A stretch of DNA of 64,000 nt from a virus. The stretch is from IMG/VR virus record IMGVR_UViG_3300032401_000001, positions 1 through 64,000 of that record; one strand, written 5' to 3'. The notes below the pieces were generated by a model. The model was not told where the DNA came from. It saw only the letters and a program-made list of their open reading frames with translations, and ran no database searches. A program made the position numbers and the translations under genes. Shown here one piece after another: positions 54,397 through 63,152 of the stretch (position 1 is the first letter of the stretch; each line of letters opens with the position of its first letter).

Positions 54397-54684
54397 ATGA
54401 ACAACACGCCGTGTGGCCGTTGTACCTTCTACGATCCGCTGCTGGGCTCCAATGGAAAGGACACCGAGATGGGCTGGTGTGCAAAACGCTCGGTCTATCC
54501 GTTCCAGGAGGGACCGGGGCAGGTCTTTCCGCTGGGAGTCGAACGCGTAGCGCCGAAGGCACTGGCGAAGCCGTTCATCGTCAAGAAGGGACAGGTTGTG
54601 AACGCATGCTCGTTCGTTCGCCCGACCAACGAAGACCTGGTGGCGCGGAAGCGCACCCAGCAGAAGCTGCCTACACCTGGGTAG
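54397..54684 (+). CDS. Small Cys-rich hypothetical protein
   Basis: A 95-aa protein with CGRC near the start and Cys at about 28 and 71, a possible zinc or iron-sulphur site. AAGGAG precedes ATG 54397. Function unknown. Confidence 0.78.
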   Translation: MNNTPCGRCTFYDPLLGSNGKDTEMGWCAKRSVYPFQEGPGQVFPLGVERVAPKALAKPFIVKKGQVVNACSFVRPTNEDLVARKRTQQKLPTPG

Positions 54685-54707
54685 GGCTACGTTTCCCCGC
54701 GCGTCCC

Positions 54708-55130
54708 TTGACGGACTTCGAACTCGAAGTCCTGAGTCCGCACTGTGAGACTTGCGGGTTGCCGGCGGCAATGGTCGAGTATCAACGTCCGTTCAATGAC
54801 GCTAGCGAAGCGGCCGCGACGGACCAGCGTCTACATGAAGTTGAAACGGGACTGCTGAAGTTCTACTGCGCCTACCACGCACCGTTCGCAGTGTCCGTTG
54901 AAGTTCGACAACGCGCTGAAGATGCTCTGCTGCGCGCCTTGAGTACGTCCGTGAGCTGCGCTAAGCGTGGTGATCACCGCTACGCTTCCGTGTGTGTCCA
55001 TTACATGCGGCGGTGTGTGAAGCGCTGCCAACCCATCGTCAATCTCCTGCGCGGCATCAACTGGGATACTGCTCAACAGAGCGTACAAGACGCGTGGAAA
55101 CGGCGTGAAGCCGCAAAGAGGACTCCATGA
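54708..55130 (+). CDS. Hypothetical protein with Cys/His residues
   Basis: About 140 aa from TTG 54708; ATG 54606 in the same frame is an alternative that would overlap the previous gene. CETC near the start and Cys-Ala-Tyr-His further on suggest a metal site. The stop overlaps the next ATG by 4 bp. The start is uncertain. Confidence 0.65.
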   Translation: MTDFELEVLSPHCETCGLPAAMVEYQRPFNDASEAAATDQRLHEVETGLLKFYCAYHAPFAVSVEVRQRAEDALLRALSTSVSCAKRGDHRYASVCVHYMRRCVKRCQPIVNLLRGINWDTAQQSVQDAWKRREAAKRTP

Positions 55131-55726
55131 CCACGAAGCTGCCCACGATGGACGATCTGACCAAGAACTTCTTGGGGGTCAACAAGAACTCAGAAGCGAA
55201 GGTCATAGCGGGCCAGACGGCCAATCCAGAACGTCAGCAGGCGCTCTACGAACAAGAGCTGGCGCACGAGGCCTGCGAGTTCGGCGACATTCTCGTCAAC
55301 TACGTCGGCGCGCACGTCGACGTGCCGCTGGCGCATCGGGCCTTCGGCGTCGCTCTCGGCGTTCTCAACCTGCGCAGCGAGTACCCCAACGGCGGAGAGC
55401 AGTTCGACGAACTGGCGGACCTGGGTGGCGAAGACCTGCAGATCGAGACCAAGAAGAAGGTGCCGGTCGTGGCACCCGTGGTGGCAGCTACCGCCACCGT
55501 TCGGCTCGACGACGCCAGTATCCGCGCCGCCGCGCCCTTCGCTGAAGTCTTCGTGCGCTACGTGACCATGAAGAAGCACCAGCTCGGGCTCAGCAATCCG
55601 CAGACGTCCTACGCACTGGGACGGACCTTCCACAACCTGCGGGTCTGCTTCCCACCGGAGGATGGTGGTCCCGCCGCCTTCGATCAGTACGCGAAGCAGG
55701 CGGGGGAGTACTTCAACCGTGGCTGA
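55127..55726 (+). CDS. Hypothetical protein
   Basis: A 199-aa helical protein with a Val/Ala/Pro-rich linker in the middle. Overlaps both neighbours by a few bases. No motif recognised. Confidence 0.75.
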   Translation: MTTKLPTMDDLTKNFLGVNKNSEAKVIAGQTANPERQQALYEQELAHEACEFGDILVNYVGAHVDVPLAHRAFGVALGVLNLRSEYPNGGEQFDELADLGGEDLQIETKKKVPVVAPVVAATATVRLDDASIRAAAPFAEVFVRYVTMKKHQLGLSNPQTSYALGRTFHNLRVCFPPEDGGPAAFDQYAKQAGEYFNRG

Positions 55727-55952
55727 AGATCTCACGGGGAAGGTGCTACAAGCCCTGGCGAGTGGCGGTTCCGCCAGTACGGCCGGGGTCTACGCTCGCG
55801 TCTTTCCGCCACCGATCTACGCCACGTTCCAGCGAGAGACTCAGCGACTCGCTGAGGTTCATCGCACGCTCATGACGCTCAAGAGCCAGCACCGGGTCTG
55901 GAGCGACGACGGTCATCAATGGCGAATCACCGAACGCGGGAGGCGCGTATGA
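55719..55952 (+). CDS. Small winged-helix-like protein
   Basis: A 77-aa protein from GTG 55719 (GGGGAG 11 bases upstream). The layout VLQALASGG, helix, then HQWRITERGRR resembles a winged helix DNA-binding domain, judged by eye. It could be a small phage regulator. Confidence 0.62.
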   Translation: MAEDLTGKVLQALASGGSASTAGVYARVFPPPIYATFQRETQRLAEVHRTLMTLKSQHRVWSDDGHQWRITERGRRV

Positions 55953-56206
55953 CGAAGATCGTGAAGGTCGTGAAGGTCGTGAAGCATCGCATCGAGATCT
56001 ACGAAGTCGAGAGCAACAACGACGACTTCTCGAACGCTGGCGCACTGGCCATCGTCCAGGCGCGCATGAAGGCCGGTATGCCCCTCGGGCTCACCAAGGA
56101 TGAGGAGGTGATCGTCAACTTCGACGTCGAAGGCCAGCTCTACGACAAGGACGGTCAGCCCGTCGCCGAGAACCTCTCGACGAAGACGAAGACGGGGAAG
56201 AAGTAG
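55949..56206 (+). CDS. Small hypothetical protein
   Basis: An 85-aa protein starting ATG 55949 (ATGA overlap). Lys/Val-rich start and Lys-rich end. Function unknown. Confidence 0.72.
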   Translation: MTKIVKVVKVVKHRIEIYEVESNNDDFSNAGALAIVQARMKAGMPLGLTKDEEVIVNFDVEGQLYDKDGQPVAENLSTKTKTGKK

Positions 56207-56208
56207 CC

Positions 56209-56985
56209 GTGCTGCTCGGCATCCTCGGCGAAGCGGGTACCGGTAAGGATGAGGTCGCCCGGATTCTGGTACAAGAGGGGCGTAGCTACATCGTCGCCTT
56301 CGCCGACCCGATGAAGATCTACGCTCGCTGGATGTTCGGCTGGGATCCTGAAGTCCTGTGGGGCGCCAGTGCCCGGCGCGCCGAGCTCGACGAGCGCTTC
56401 AAGTTCCCGAAGTGCCCTACGTGTGGTCGTACTGAAGGCATTCGTGATCCAGATGGCGTCGACGTCGGTGCCGCGACTTGGCGAGTCTGCGCTTTCTGCA
56501 AGACCGCGACGCCATTCGAGCAGGTCATGGTTCCAGTCTCGCCGCGCTACGTGCTGCAACACCTGGGCGACTGGGCGCGCCGCTTCCGCGCCGACGCCTA
56601 CGTGGCGTTTGCGCTGCAGCGCGCCGCAGCTGTGCAGGAGTACCGCACCACACTGGCCGACCCGCTGGCAGTCGTGTTGCCGCCGGTGATCATGGATCAA
56701 CGCTGGCGACGGCGATCACTTGACAACGCGCCCCTCCACGTCGTCATCAACGACGTGCGCATGAAGAACGAGATCGCCGGTATCCACGACGCGGGTGGGC
56801 GCGTCTACCGCGTGAAGCGAAAGCACGCCATGGCCGTGCTGGCCCCCGGCATCCCCAATCACCAGTCCGAGCTGGAGCAGCGCACCGTCCCGGATGACGC
56901 CGTCGACGGCATCATCGACAACAACGGCACCCTCGAAGACTTGCGCGGTGTCATTCACGACCTGCTGGATGGCCTCGAGCACTGA
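56209..56985 (+). CDS. Deoxynucleoside monophosphate kinase with zinc-ribbon insertion
   Basis: A 258-aa kinase. P-loop GEAGTGKD (7-14), FADPMK substrate-side motif, and an INDVRMKNE stretch fit T4 gp1-type dNMP kinases. Between about residues 67 and 106 a CPTC/CAFC zinc ribbon is inserted, which is not usual. GTG 56209 start. It would supply nucleotides together with the ribonucleotide reductase. Confidence 0.82.
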   Translation: MLLGILGEAGTGKDEVARILVQEGRSYIVAFADPMKIYARWMFGWDPEVLWGASARRAELDERFKFPKCPTCGRTEGIRDPDGVDVGAATWRVCAFCKTATPFEQVMVPVSPRYVLQHLGDWARRFRADAYVAFALQRAAAVQEYRTTLADPLAVVLPPVIMDQRWRRRSLDNAPLHVVINDVRMKNEIAGIHDAGGRVYRVKRKHAMAVLAPGIPNHQSELEQRTVPDDAVDGIIDNNGTLEDLRGVIHDLLDGLEH

Positions 56986-57003
56986 CACAGAAAGGACTCC
57001 TTC

Positions 57004-57675
57004 ATGACCCAGCGCTACTTGCTCGTCGACACGGAGACCACCGGGCTTGACCCCAACCGGCACGCCTGTCTCGAAATCGGAGCCGCAGTCCTCGACGACA
57101 AGTTCGAGCTGGTGCCCGAGGCCGTCTTTCACAGCTACATCCGCCCCGGGCCGAGCGCCATCATCGACGGCACCGCCATCCAGATCAACGGTCACGGCTG
57201 GGCCGTGGACGCAACTTCGGCGACCTACCTGGCCGCGCCGCAACCCCATGAAGCCTGGAAGCACTTCTTCGACTGGCTCGCCCAGCACTTCGCTGAAGAC
57301 GGGATTCCGAAGCAGATCATCCCGGTGGGCTGGAACGTCGGCTTCGACGTAGGCTTTCTTCGACGGCTGTGGTGCGAGTATCTGATGACGTTGTCGCTGA
57401 AGCTCAACGTCCAGAAATGGACGCAGTTGCGCGACCATCCGCTGAAGGGCCACGGCTGGCCCATGCACTACCACATCATCGATCTCATCGGCGTGTGCCG
57501 CTACCTCGACGTTCGCGCCGGGCGCAGCCGCAAAGGCTACAAGCTCAGCGCCATCGCCGACGAAGTCTTGACGTCGGCTACCCGCGATGAGCTGCACCTG
57601 AAGTTCGGTGCGGCGCACACGGCCCTCGCCGACGCCTACATGGCACTGCACGTCGTCCGCGCTCTCGAAGCCTAG
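57004..57675 (+). CDS. DnaQ-like 3'-5' exonuclease
   Basis: A 223-aa DEDDh exonuclease. D9-T-E11 (LLVDTETTGLD), a NVGFDVGFL middle Asp, and AAHTALADAYMA with the late His/Asp. AAGGA before ATG 57004. May proofread or process DNA ends; the polymerase has its own exonuclease domain, so this is a second one. Confidence 0.88.
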   Translation: MTQRYLLVDTETTGLDPNRHACLEIGAAVLDDKFELVPEAVFHSYIRPGPSAIIDGTAIQINGHGWAVDATSATYLAAPQPHEAWKHFFDWLAQHFAEDGIPKQIIPVGWNVGFDVGFLRRLWCEYLMTLSLKLNVQKWTQLRDHPLKGHGWPMHYHIIDLIGVCRYLDVRAGRSRKGYKLSAIADEVLTSATRDELHLKFGAAHTALADAYMALHVVRALEA

Positions 57676-57702
57676 TTCACCTCCCCTACAACAGGAGTCA
57701 CC

Positions 57703-58260
57703 ATGGTCACCAGCTACGGCTACGTGCCGGCAGCGGGGTACCGGGTACGTCGTGACGCGCCACGTACCCGTGACCTGCGCCAAGCCCTGCGTAGTCGCAA
57801 GGGCGAATGCAAGAACGGCAACCACCGTACGGAAATCGACGATCCCATCGTACCCGTGCCGGGCTATCCCGACCTGCAGAAGTGCGAGGGCTGTGAGCTG
57901 CTGTTGAAGTGCAACTCCAGCGGCGTGGCGGGACCCCCCTGGCAATCGAGCCGTGATCGTGAAGCACCCGACAACCAGCCACTCGAGTACTACCGCTGCT
58001 TGCGCGAGACCAAGCGCATCCGTTTCTATTTTCACGGCACCTGTTGTGTCGAGCTGGACATCAAGGCGCAGCTAGTGACCGACCACTCGACCTACGGCTG
58101 GTCCGTGTCGACAGGCCGCGCTATCCGGTGGTACCTCGAAGCTCTCGACGACGAGAACTACATCGGTTCGCGCGATCGCGTCTACGAGCTCATCAAGCTC
58201 TTCCGTAAGCACGGCCGCGGCAGCTACTTCGACGACGCGCCGTGGTACCCCACCTCCTGA
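57703..58260 (+). CDS. Hypothetical protein with Cys pairs
   Basis: A 185-aa protein with CEGC near residue 61 and further Cys residues, and a basic N-terminus. AGGAG precedes ATG 57703. Unrecognised. Confidence 0.75.
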   Translation: MVTSYGYVPAAGYRVRRDAPRTRDLRQALRSRKGECKNGNHRTEIDDPIVPVPGYPDLQKCEGCELLLKCNSSGVAGPPWQSSRDREAPDNQPLEYYRCLRETKRIRFYFHGTCCVELDIKAQLVTDHSTYGWSVSTGRAIRWYLEALDDENYIGSRDRVYELIKLFRKHGRGSYFDDAPWYPTS

Positions 58261-58270
58261 AGGAGTTGCT

Positions 58271-58675
58271 GTGCCCCTCACCAAAGAGAAGATCAACGAC
58301 ATCTGGCACGCCGGCTATTGCCGCCAGACCGTGGCGGTTGCGCAGAAGACCGATGATAACCCTGCCGGCGCCCGCCAGCGGCTTCACTACCTGCAGCTGC
58401 ACATCATCAACGAGCGTTGCGAAGATTGTGACTTCGCCAACCGGCTCAAGGCGCTCGAGGCAGTCGTGGCACAGCGCATGGGCGCCAAGGCATACGCTCT
58501 GTTCTTGCACGGCGGCGACATCACCAAGATGAACGAAGATGACCCGCACGCCAAGCGTCTCTACGAGAAGACGTTGGTGCAGGTTCTCGACGGGGCCATC
58601 ACCGCCGGCGTCATTCCGGAGCGCATGCGCGACTGGATGACCACCGTCGCAGAGCGGAAGGATTTCGAACCATGA
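58271..58675 (+). CDS. Hypothetical protein with Cys pair
   Basis: A 134-aa helical protein with a CEDC pair near residue 50. GTG 58271 after AAGGAG. The stop overlaps the next ATG by 4 bp. Confidence 0.75.
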   Translation: MPLTKEKINDIWHAGYCRQTVAVAQKTDDNPAGARQRLHYLQLHIINERCEDCDFANRLKALEAVVAQRMGAKAYALFLHGGDITKMNEDDPHAKRLYEKTLVQVLDGAITAGVIPERMRDWMTTVAERKDFEP

Positions 58676-59619
58676 GCGAAGATCACCTCGGCAAGTTCGT
58701 CGGGTCCAAGGCTGGGCAAGCGCTGTTGCAGGACATCCACAAGATTGCTGACGCGGCGGCGCGCTGGGCCATCACTCAACCCCGTGTCGTCTCCAGCGAA
58801 GAGTTCGCCGCCTGGGCGGCCAAGCAAGCAACCACTGCGCCCGTGGCGCCTGAGTTGCCGTCCTACCTCGATGACGTCGCCAAGCAGCATGCGGCGCTCC
58901 TGCAGAAGGAAGGCGAGCCCCTGGTACAAGAGGGCGAGAAGCCCACCTGGTGGTTCCCTCGGGTCTACCGCCCCTACATCGAAGCCTATGCGTTCCGCCG
59001 GGCCGACGATGGGTTCTATCGCTTCGAGGCCATCCTCCTGGGTGAGAGTCCGGAGGCCCTCCGTTCCGTCACCATCGTCGGTGATTGCGACAACGACACC
59101 TACTACTTCGGGGGCAAGAATTCACGCCTGGCGATGGCTCACCTGCTCGGTCACAGCGATACCAACTACCTGCTGTCGAAGGGCAGTGTGAAGCAGGTCT
59201 TCACGGCAGCGCGTGCGTCTGACGACTTCACGGCTTTCTGCGAGTCCAACGCGTGCGATCTCGAGAAGTCCGTCGCTCAACTCAAGCAGGACCACGCAGC
59301 TCATGAGGGCGAGGATCGTGCCGCTGAGCTCGCCGATGAACTGAAGCCCCTCGAGCAGGATGTTGAATCCTGGCGCGCCCTCGGTGACGAAGTCGGTTCT
59401 GCCATTCGGAACTGCGCCGAAGGTCTCAGTACGATGTACGACATCCTCGACAGCGCTCTCGAAGCAGAAGAGTGCTACGCACGTCTCCGCGAGTTCATCC
59501 CTGATCGGTGCGACTGCACCTGGGGCGACGACTACGACGACATGACCTACAGCCGCGTGAAGCAGTTGCGCTGGTTCGGGCTGTGGTTGGAGAAGCACCT
59601 CACCGAAGGAGGCGCGTGA
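58672..59619 (+). CDS. Hypothetical protein
   Basis: A 315-aa acidic protein, mostly helical in the second half with a coiled-coil-like EELADELKPLEQ type stretch. Overlaps both neighbours by a few bases. Not recognised. Confidence 0.75.
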   Translation: MSEDHLGKFVGSKAGQALLQDIHKIADAAARWAITQPRVVSSEEFAAWAAKQATTAPVAPELPSYLDDVAKQHAALLQKEGEPLVQEGEKPTWWFPRVYRPYIEAYAFRRADDGFYRFEAILLGESPEALRSVTIVGDCDNDTYYFGGKNSRLAMAHLLGHSDTNYLLSKGSVKQVFTAARASDDFTAFCESNACDLEKSVAQLKQDHAAHEGEDRAAELADELKPLEQDVESWRALGDEVGSAIRNCAEGLSTMYDILDSALEAEECYARLREFIPDRCDCTWGDDYDDMTYSRVKQLRWFGLWLEKHLTEGGA

Positions 59620-59924
59620 TGGCTCTGCTCATCACCAGCACTGGCGAAGAACGCGAAGTGAAAGGCTCCAGCAAAGGTGGCAAGTTCGAGCTGCCTCAGC
59701 TCTACCAGCTCATCGAAACCGACATGGTGCAGATGGTGCCCGTGAAGGTCACGCACAACGGCGTCAACTACAACGAGGTCTGGTGCGACGAAGAGGGCAA
59801 GCTGAAGGCCAAGCCCATCAACGCCAAGGCCACACGGCTGGCAAAGACCAGCCTCTTCGAAGGCGACATGCTCGTCGGCACCGTACTGTTCATGCGCACC
59901 CGCAAAGAGGGGGGTTCCCGGTGA
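59619..59924 (+). CDS. DUF3846-like protein
   Basis: A 101-aa protein. The pattern EGKLKAKPINAKATRLA followed by GDMLVGTVLF fits DUF3846, a family of small proteins common in phages and plasmids with no known function. TGATG overlap with the previous gene. Confidence 0.75.
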   Translation: MALLITSTGEEREVKGSSKGGKFELPQLYQLIETDMVQMVPVKVTHNGVNYNEVWCDEEGKLKAKPINAKATRLAKTSLFEGDMLVGTVLFMRTRKEGGSR

Positions 59925-60151
59925 AGACCAGGATCATCATCAGAGGCATGTCCATCAACGGGGTTCAGTTGCTGCTGCTGGACGACAAGGGTCAGGAGTT
60001 GAAGCGGCTCTGTCCGCATTGCGGCGCCAAGAAGGCCATCTCAGAGTTCGGTCTGCGCAGCATGACTGCCCGGCCGGGCAATGCTCCGGTCGTGCGCCTG
60101 CAGCCGTGGTGCACCCCTTGCCGCAGCGACGAACGTCGCACGGCACGATGA
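59921..60151 (+). CDS. Small zinc-ribbon protein
   Basis: A 76-aa protein from GTG 59921 with CPHC and CTPC pairs about 30 residues apart, a zinc-ribbon pattern. Overlaps both neighbours. Confidence 0.75.
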   Translation: MKTRIIIRGMSINGVQLLLLDDKGQELKRLCPHCGAKKAISEFGLRSMTARPGNAPVVRLQPWCTPCRSDERRTAR

Positions 60152-60429
60152 GCATGTCTGCCCGGGACGTGCTGCGCGTACTGCAGCTGCGCTTCGGTGA
60201 GTACGATGCCAAGCTGCGTGCCCGCGCCATCTTCGAACAGCTCTCGGGTGCCCTGCTGCACATCGCTACGCTCGAGAGCGTCGCGGTGCTGTTGGCACTC
60301 CACGAGCTCATCCGCGAAGCTATCCATCGCAACCCGATGCTGCGGCCCTACGCGCTGTATCTCGAGAAGCTGGTCACGTACGTCGAGAAGCGACTCGAGG
60401 AACGCCTGGCTGCAACGAGGACACCGTGA
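60148..60429 (+). CDS. Small helical hypothetical protein
   Basis: A 93-aa helical, Leu-rich protein starting ATG 60148 (overlap with previous stop). No membrane segment evident. Unknown. Confidence 0.72.
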   Translation: MSMSARDVLRVLQLRFGEYDAKLRARAIFEQLSGALLHIATLESVAVLLALHELIREAIHRNPMLRPYALYLEKLVTYVEKRLEERLAATRTP

Positions 60430-61055
60430 CCCAGGTCATGACCAGCAACGACGGTGAGTCGCAGATCCGGGGCGACCCCGGTCACTCGTCGTACTTCCAG
60501 GGCGGCTATCGGTCCTATGGTCGCTACCAGTGGAACTGCAAGTACCACGATTGGGGTTTCGCGGGCGAAGAGGGCAGCTTCGAGGATGAGGTCGAAGGCG
60601 CCCGCCGGTTCTTCTTCGGGGAGTACATCCGCGACAAGCATGGCCGCAAGGGCGGCTACGAGGCGCTGCCCGCCATCATCGGTCGCAAGCCCTTCGACGA
60701 AGGCGGTGCGCTGATCGACTCCGGCTTCTCCGGTCGGTCCGGAGGTTGGTTCGTCGTCGACGAAGACCTCACCGATGAAGAGCTTGAGAAGCTCGACACG
60801 TACATCAAAGAGATGATGGACGACGGACTCAAGCTGTACCTCAAAGATGAGCGCGCCTTCCGGCAGCAAGAAAAGGCCGACGCTGAAGCTGAAGCACGTG
60901 AACGTCGGTGGAAAGTCCTCAGTGACAAGCGCCTACAGCGCATCGCGGCACAGCTGCGCAAGATCGCCGGCGCGGACTTCTCGCTCATCGTCCATGGCGT
61001 CGATGTCGTCAAGACACTCGAAGAGACGCTGACGGAACCAGAGAAGAGCTTATGA
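60426..61055 (+). CDS. Hypothetical protein
   Basis: A 209-aa protein from GTG 60426 with a Gly/Tyr/aromatic N-terminal part and a charged helical end. Stop TGA lies in the GCTTATGATAAGC palindrome at 61048-61060. Unknown. Confidence 0.75.
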   Translation: MTQVMTSNDGESQIRGDPGHSSYFQGGYRSYGRYQWNCKYHDWGFAGEEGSFEDEVEGARRFFFGEYIRDKHGRKGGYEALPAIIGRKPFDEGGALIDSGFSGRSGGWFVVDEDLTDEELEKLDTYIKEMMDDGLKLYLKDERAFRQQEKADAEAEARERRWKVLSDKRLQRIAAQLRKIAGADFSLIVHGVDVVKTLEETLTEPEKSL

Positions 61056-61062
61056 TAAGCCC

Positions 61063-61344
61063 ATGGGTTGCCTGCACGACGGAAGCGAATCTCACGTGAG
61101 GTTACACCTCATCCGGGAAGAGTCGTCACTGCTGGAAGCCTCTGAAACGCTCTCACCACCGGAGCCGCGGCGGGTTCGCTGCGTCTTGTGGATTCTCATC
61201 GGCGTCGCTGTGCTGCTACTCGGCGGCAGCGTTCTCTCAACGCTGTGCACCGCTCGGCAGCACGTGCTGGGCGTCGTGGCTACGGTAGTGATCTGGCTGC
61301 AGGCGTTCTCCTGCTTCGTACGTGCCTACCGCAATACGCACTGA
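61063..61344 (+). CDS. Small membrane protein
   Basis: A 93-aa protein with two hydrophobic segments, about 41-62 (CVLWILIGVAVLLLGG) and 67-87 (VLGVVATVVIWLQAF), separated by a short turn. Such two-segment proteins include holins, but it is far from the endolysin gene, so I leave the role open. Weak ribosome site. Confidence 0.68.
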   Translation: MGCLHDGSESHVRLHLIREESSLLEASETLSPPEPRRVRCVLWILIGVAVLLLGGSVLSTLCTARQHVLGVVATVVIWLQAFSCFVRAYRNTH

Positions 61345-61367
61345 TTCCCCGTTGCACGAGGAGTCCC

Positions 61368-61859
61368 ATGCCCAAGTCGAAGGAAGTCCTTCGCCTGGCG
61401 ATCCCGAAGACTGTCCAGCTCCCGATGAAGGGCCGGAAGTTGACGGAGGAGGACCAGGCGATCATCGCCAATCGCTACCAGCTCAACGATACCTACATGA
61501 CCATCAAGAAGGAGCTGGGCTGCAACGTGGCGCGCATCGCTGAAGTCGCGCAGCTCTACAAGCTGCCCCCGCGTAACCCGGGCAAGATGGGCAAGCGGCG
61601 CCGCAAAAACGACTGTGCCCAGCCGCCGAATGCCAAGGCTACCGCGGCACGGGCCAACGCCGCGCTGCAAGCGACGGCCGCCGCGCCACCGATGCTGCAC
61701 CCCTACACCTCCATCCAGCGGCTCACCGCCGAGTACCTCGGGCAGATGCAGGGGCTTCTGCACAACGAGCTCGTACGCGTCACCATCACCAAAGATGCGG
61801 CGGGCCAGGTCGAGCTGACCTACGACCTGGTGGAGCGGCATCGCCAGAAGTGGCCCTAG
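61368..61859 (+). CDS. Hypothetical basic protein
   Basis: A 163-aa protein. The N-terminal part (ADQAIIANRYQ-like, LNDTYMTIKKELG) resembles a helix-turn-helix; the middle is Ala-rich. GAGGAG precedes ATG 61368. DNA binding is possible. Confidence 0.72.
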   Translation: MPKSKEVLRLAIPKTVQLPMKGRKLTEEDQAIIANRYQLNDTYMTIKKELGCNVARIAEVAQLYKLPPRNPGKMGKRRRKNDCAQPPNAKATAARANAALQATAAAPPMLHPYTSIQRLTAEYLGQMQGLLHNELVRVTITKDAAGQVELTYDLVERHRQKWP

Positions 61860-61868
61860 GAGGGCACC

Positions 61869-62303
61869 ATGATCGACGTTCGGCTGAAGCAAGTCGTCTC
61901 CGCGTCGTTCAACAAGAGCTGTCACACGCAGCTCGAAGAGTTCCGTCGCGCCAACAAGGGCAACAACGATCTCGTCGATGGCTTCAAGCAAGGCGAAGCT
62001 GTCATGTTCCTCTCGCTCGGCGAGAACCAGCTGCGCTTCTGCTACAAGCCCATCGAGGCCGAGCGCGGCGAGCTGCTCGGCTCAGCCGAGTGCTGGATGC
62101 CGGATCACGTCCACACCAGCTACTTCTGGCTGCAGATCCGCCTGAGCGGCCGCTGGAACCCGCTCATGCTGGCCAACATCGCCAAGCGCGCCGGCATCCA
62201 CCTCGTCGGTCTCAAGCACTTCGAGGAGTACTACGAACACCTCCTCACCGAAGACCGCATCACCAAGCGGGAGGTGAAGGAGAAACGGCGCAAGTCCGGC
62301 TAG
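61869..62303 (+). CDS. Hypothetical protein
   Basis: A 144-aa protein with AGGAGGG before ATG 61869. Mixed alpha/beta, basic C-terminus. Unrecognised. Followed by the dyad at 62305-62319. Confidence 0.75.
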   Translation: MIDVRLKQVVSASFNKSCHTQLEEFRRANKGNNDLVDGFKQGEAVMFLSLGENQLRFCYKPIEAERGELLGSAECWMPDHVHTSYFWLQIRLSGRWNPLMLANIAKRAGIHLVGLKHFEEYYEHLLTEDRITKREVKEKRRKSG

Positions 62304-62304
62304 G

Positions 62305-62319
62305 CTTTACCGCGTAAAG
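62305..62319. repeat. Dyad CTTTAC-CGC-GTAAAG before the 272-aa gene
   Basis: Perfect copy two bases after the stop of the 61869-62303 gene and followed by AAAGGAAG and ATG 62334, the same layout as at the fibre gene. Confidence 0.72.
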
Positions 62320-62333
62320 AAAGGAAGACGACG

Positions 62334-63152
62334 ATGCCGATGAGCCGCGCCGAGGCCATCTGTGCCTGCCGCAACACCATCGAGGTCATCGAGGCGCTCG
62401 ACGAGATTCTGCCCGCGGAATACGGCACTTCGGTGCACGACCGCACCAAGTCGACCCTCGAGTACATCATGAAGACGCCGCAGTACCCCACCGTCACCGA
62501 GAAGATGGACACCGCCATCCGCAATATCTGGACGGGGCTGCAGAAGTGGAACCGCAAGGGGCAGGCCAACGCGGATCTCTTCTACGGACTGGCGGATGTC
62601 ATCGGTGAACTGTCGCACCCGGCTCCGACTGCGGAACCCGACGAAGAGGCGGCCGGCATGGCCGCCGAGGCGAACCCCGAGTCCACGGCGGACTTCGAAG
62701 CGACAGCACGAGAGATGCTCGGTGAGCTGAGCGAGGCTGACAAACAGCGCCTGGCGGCCATGCGCGCAGGAGTGCAGCGACATACCACTGCTGCGCCAGT
62801 GCCGCCGCCAACTGCATCGAAGTTCATGGATCCGCCGGCGGGTTACATGGACGCGCAGGCGCGTCGCTCCGCCCCGCCGAGCGACTTCGGACTGATTGCG
62901 AAGTTCCTCCAGCTTGCCGCCAAGGCGCGCGAGAACGTCATCGCGATCATCCGCAGTCGTTACCGCGAGCGGGGCGTCAACGTGCTGGACCTCGACAAGA
63001 TCAAGCACGGGGACCTCACGCCCGTGCTGCGCTTGACCACGTCCGAGCGCACCCGCCAGTGCTTGGAGGCCGCCTACACTGCGGGCTACATCGCCGGCGC
63101 CAAGTCCACCATCGAAGAGCTCGAAGAACAGGTACGGAAGAACGGGTCATGA
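62334..63152 (+). CDS. Hypothetical protein
   Basis: A 272-aa protein preceded by the dyad and AAAGGAAG. Helical ends flank a Pro/Ala/Glu-rich middle. ATGA overlap with the next gene. Unrecognised. Confidence 0.75.
   Translation: MPMSRAEAICACRNTIEVIEALDEILPAEYGTSVHDRTKSTLEYIMKTPQYPTVTEKMDTAIRNIWTGLQKWNRKGQANADLFYGLADVIGELSHPAPTAEPDEEAAGMAAEANPESTADFEATAREMLGELSEADKQRLAAMRAGVQRHTTAAPVPPPTASKFMDPPAGYMDAQARRSAPPSDFGLIAKFLQLAAKARENVIAIIRSRYRERGVNVLDLDKIKHGDLTPVLRLTTSERTRQCLEAAYTAGYIAGAKSTIEELEEQVRKNGS

Noticed and set aside
61063-61344. Holin
   Set aside because: Two hydrophobic segments are compatible, but it is 34 kb from the endolysin with no lysis neighbours; left as a membrane protein.
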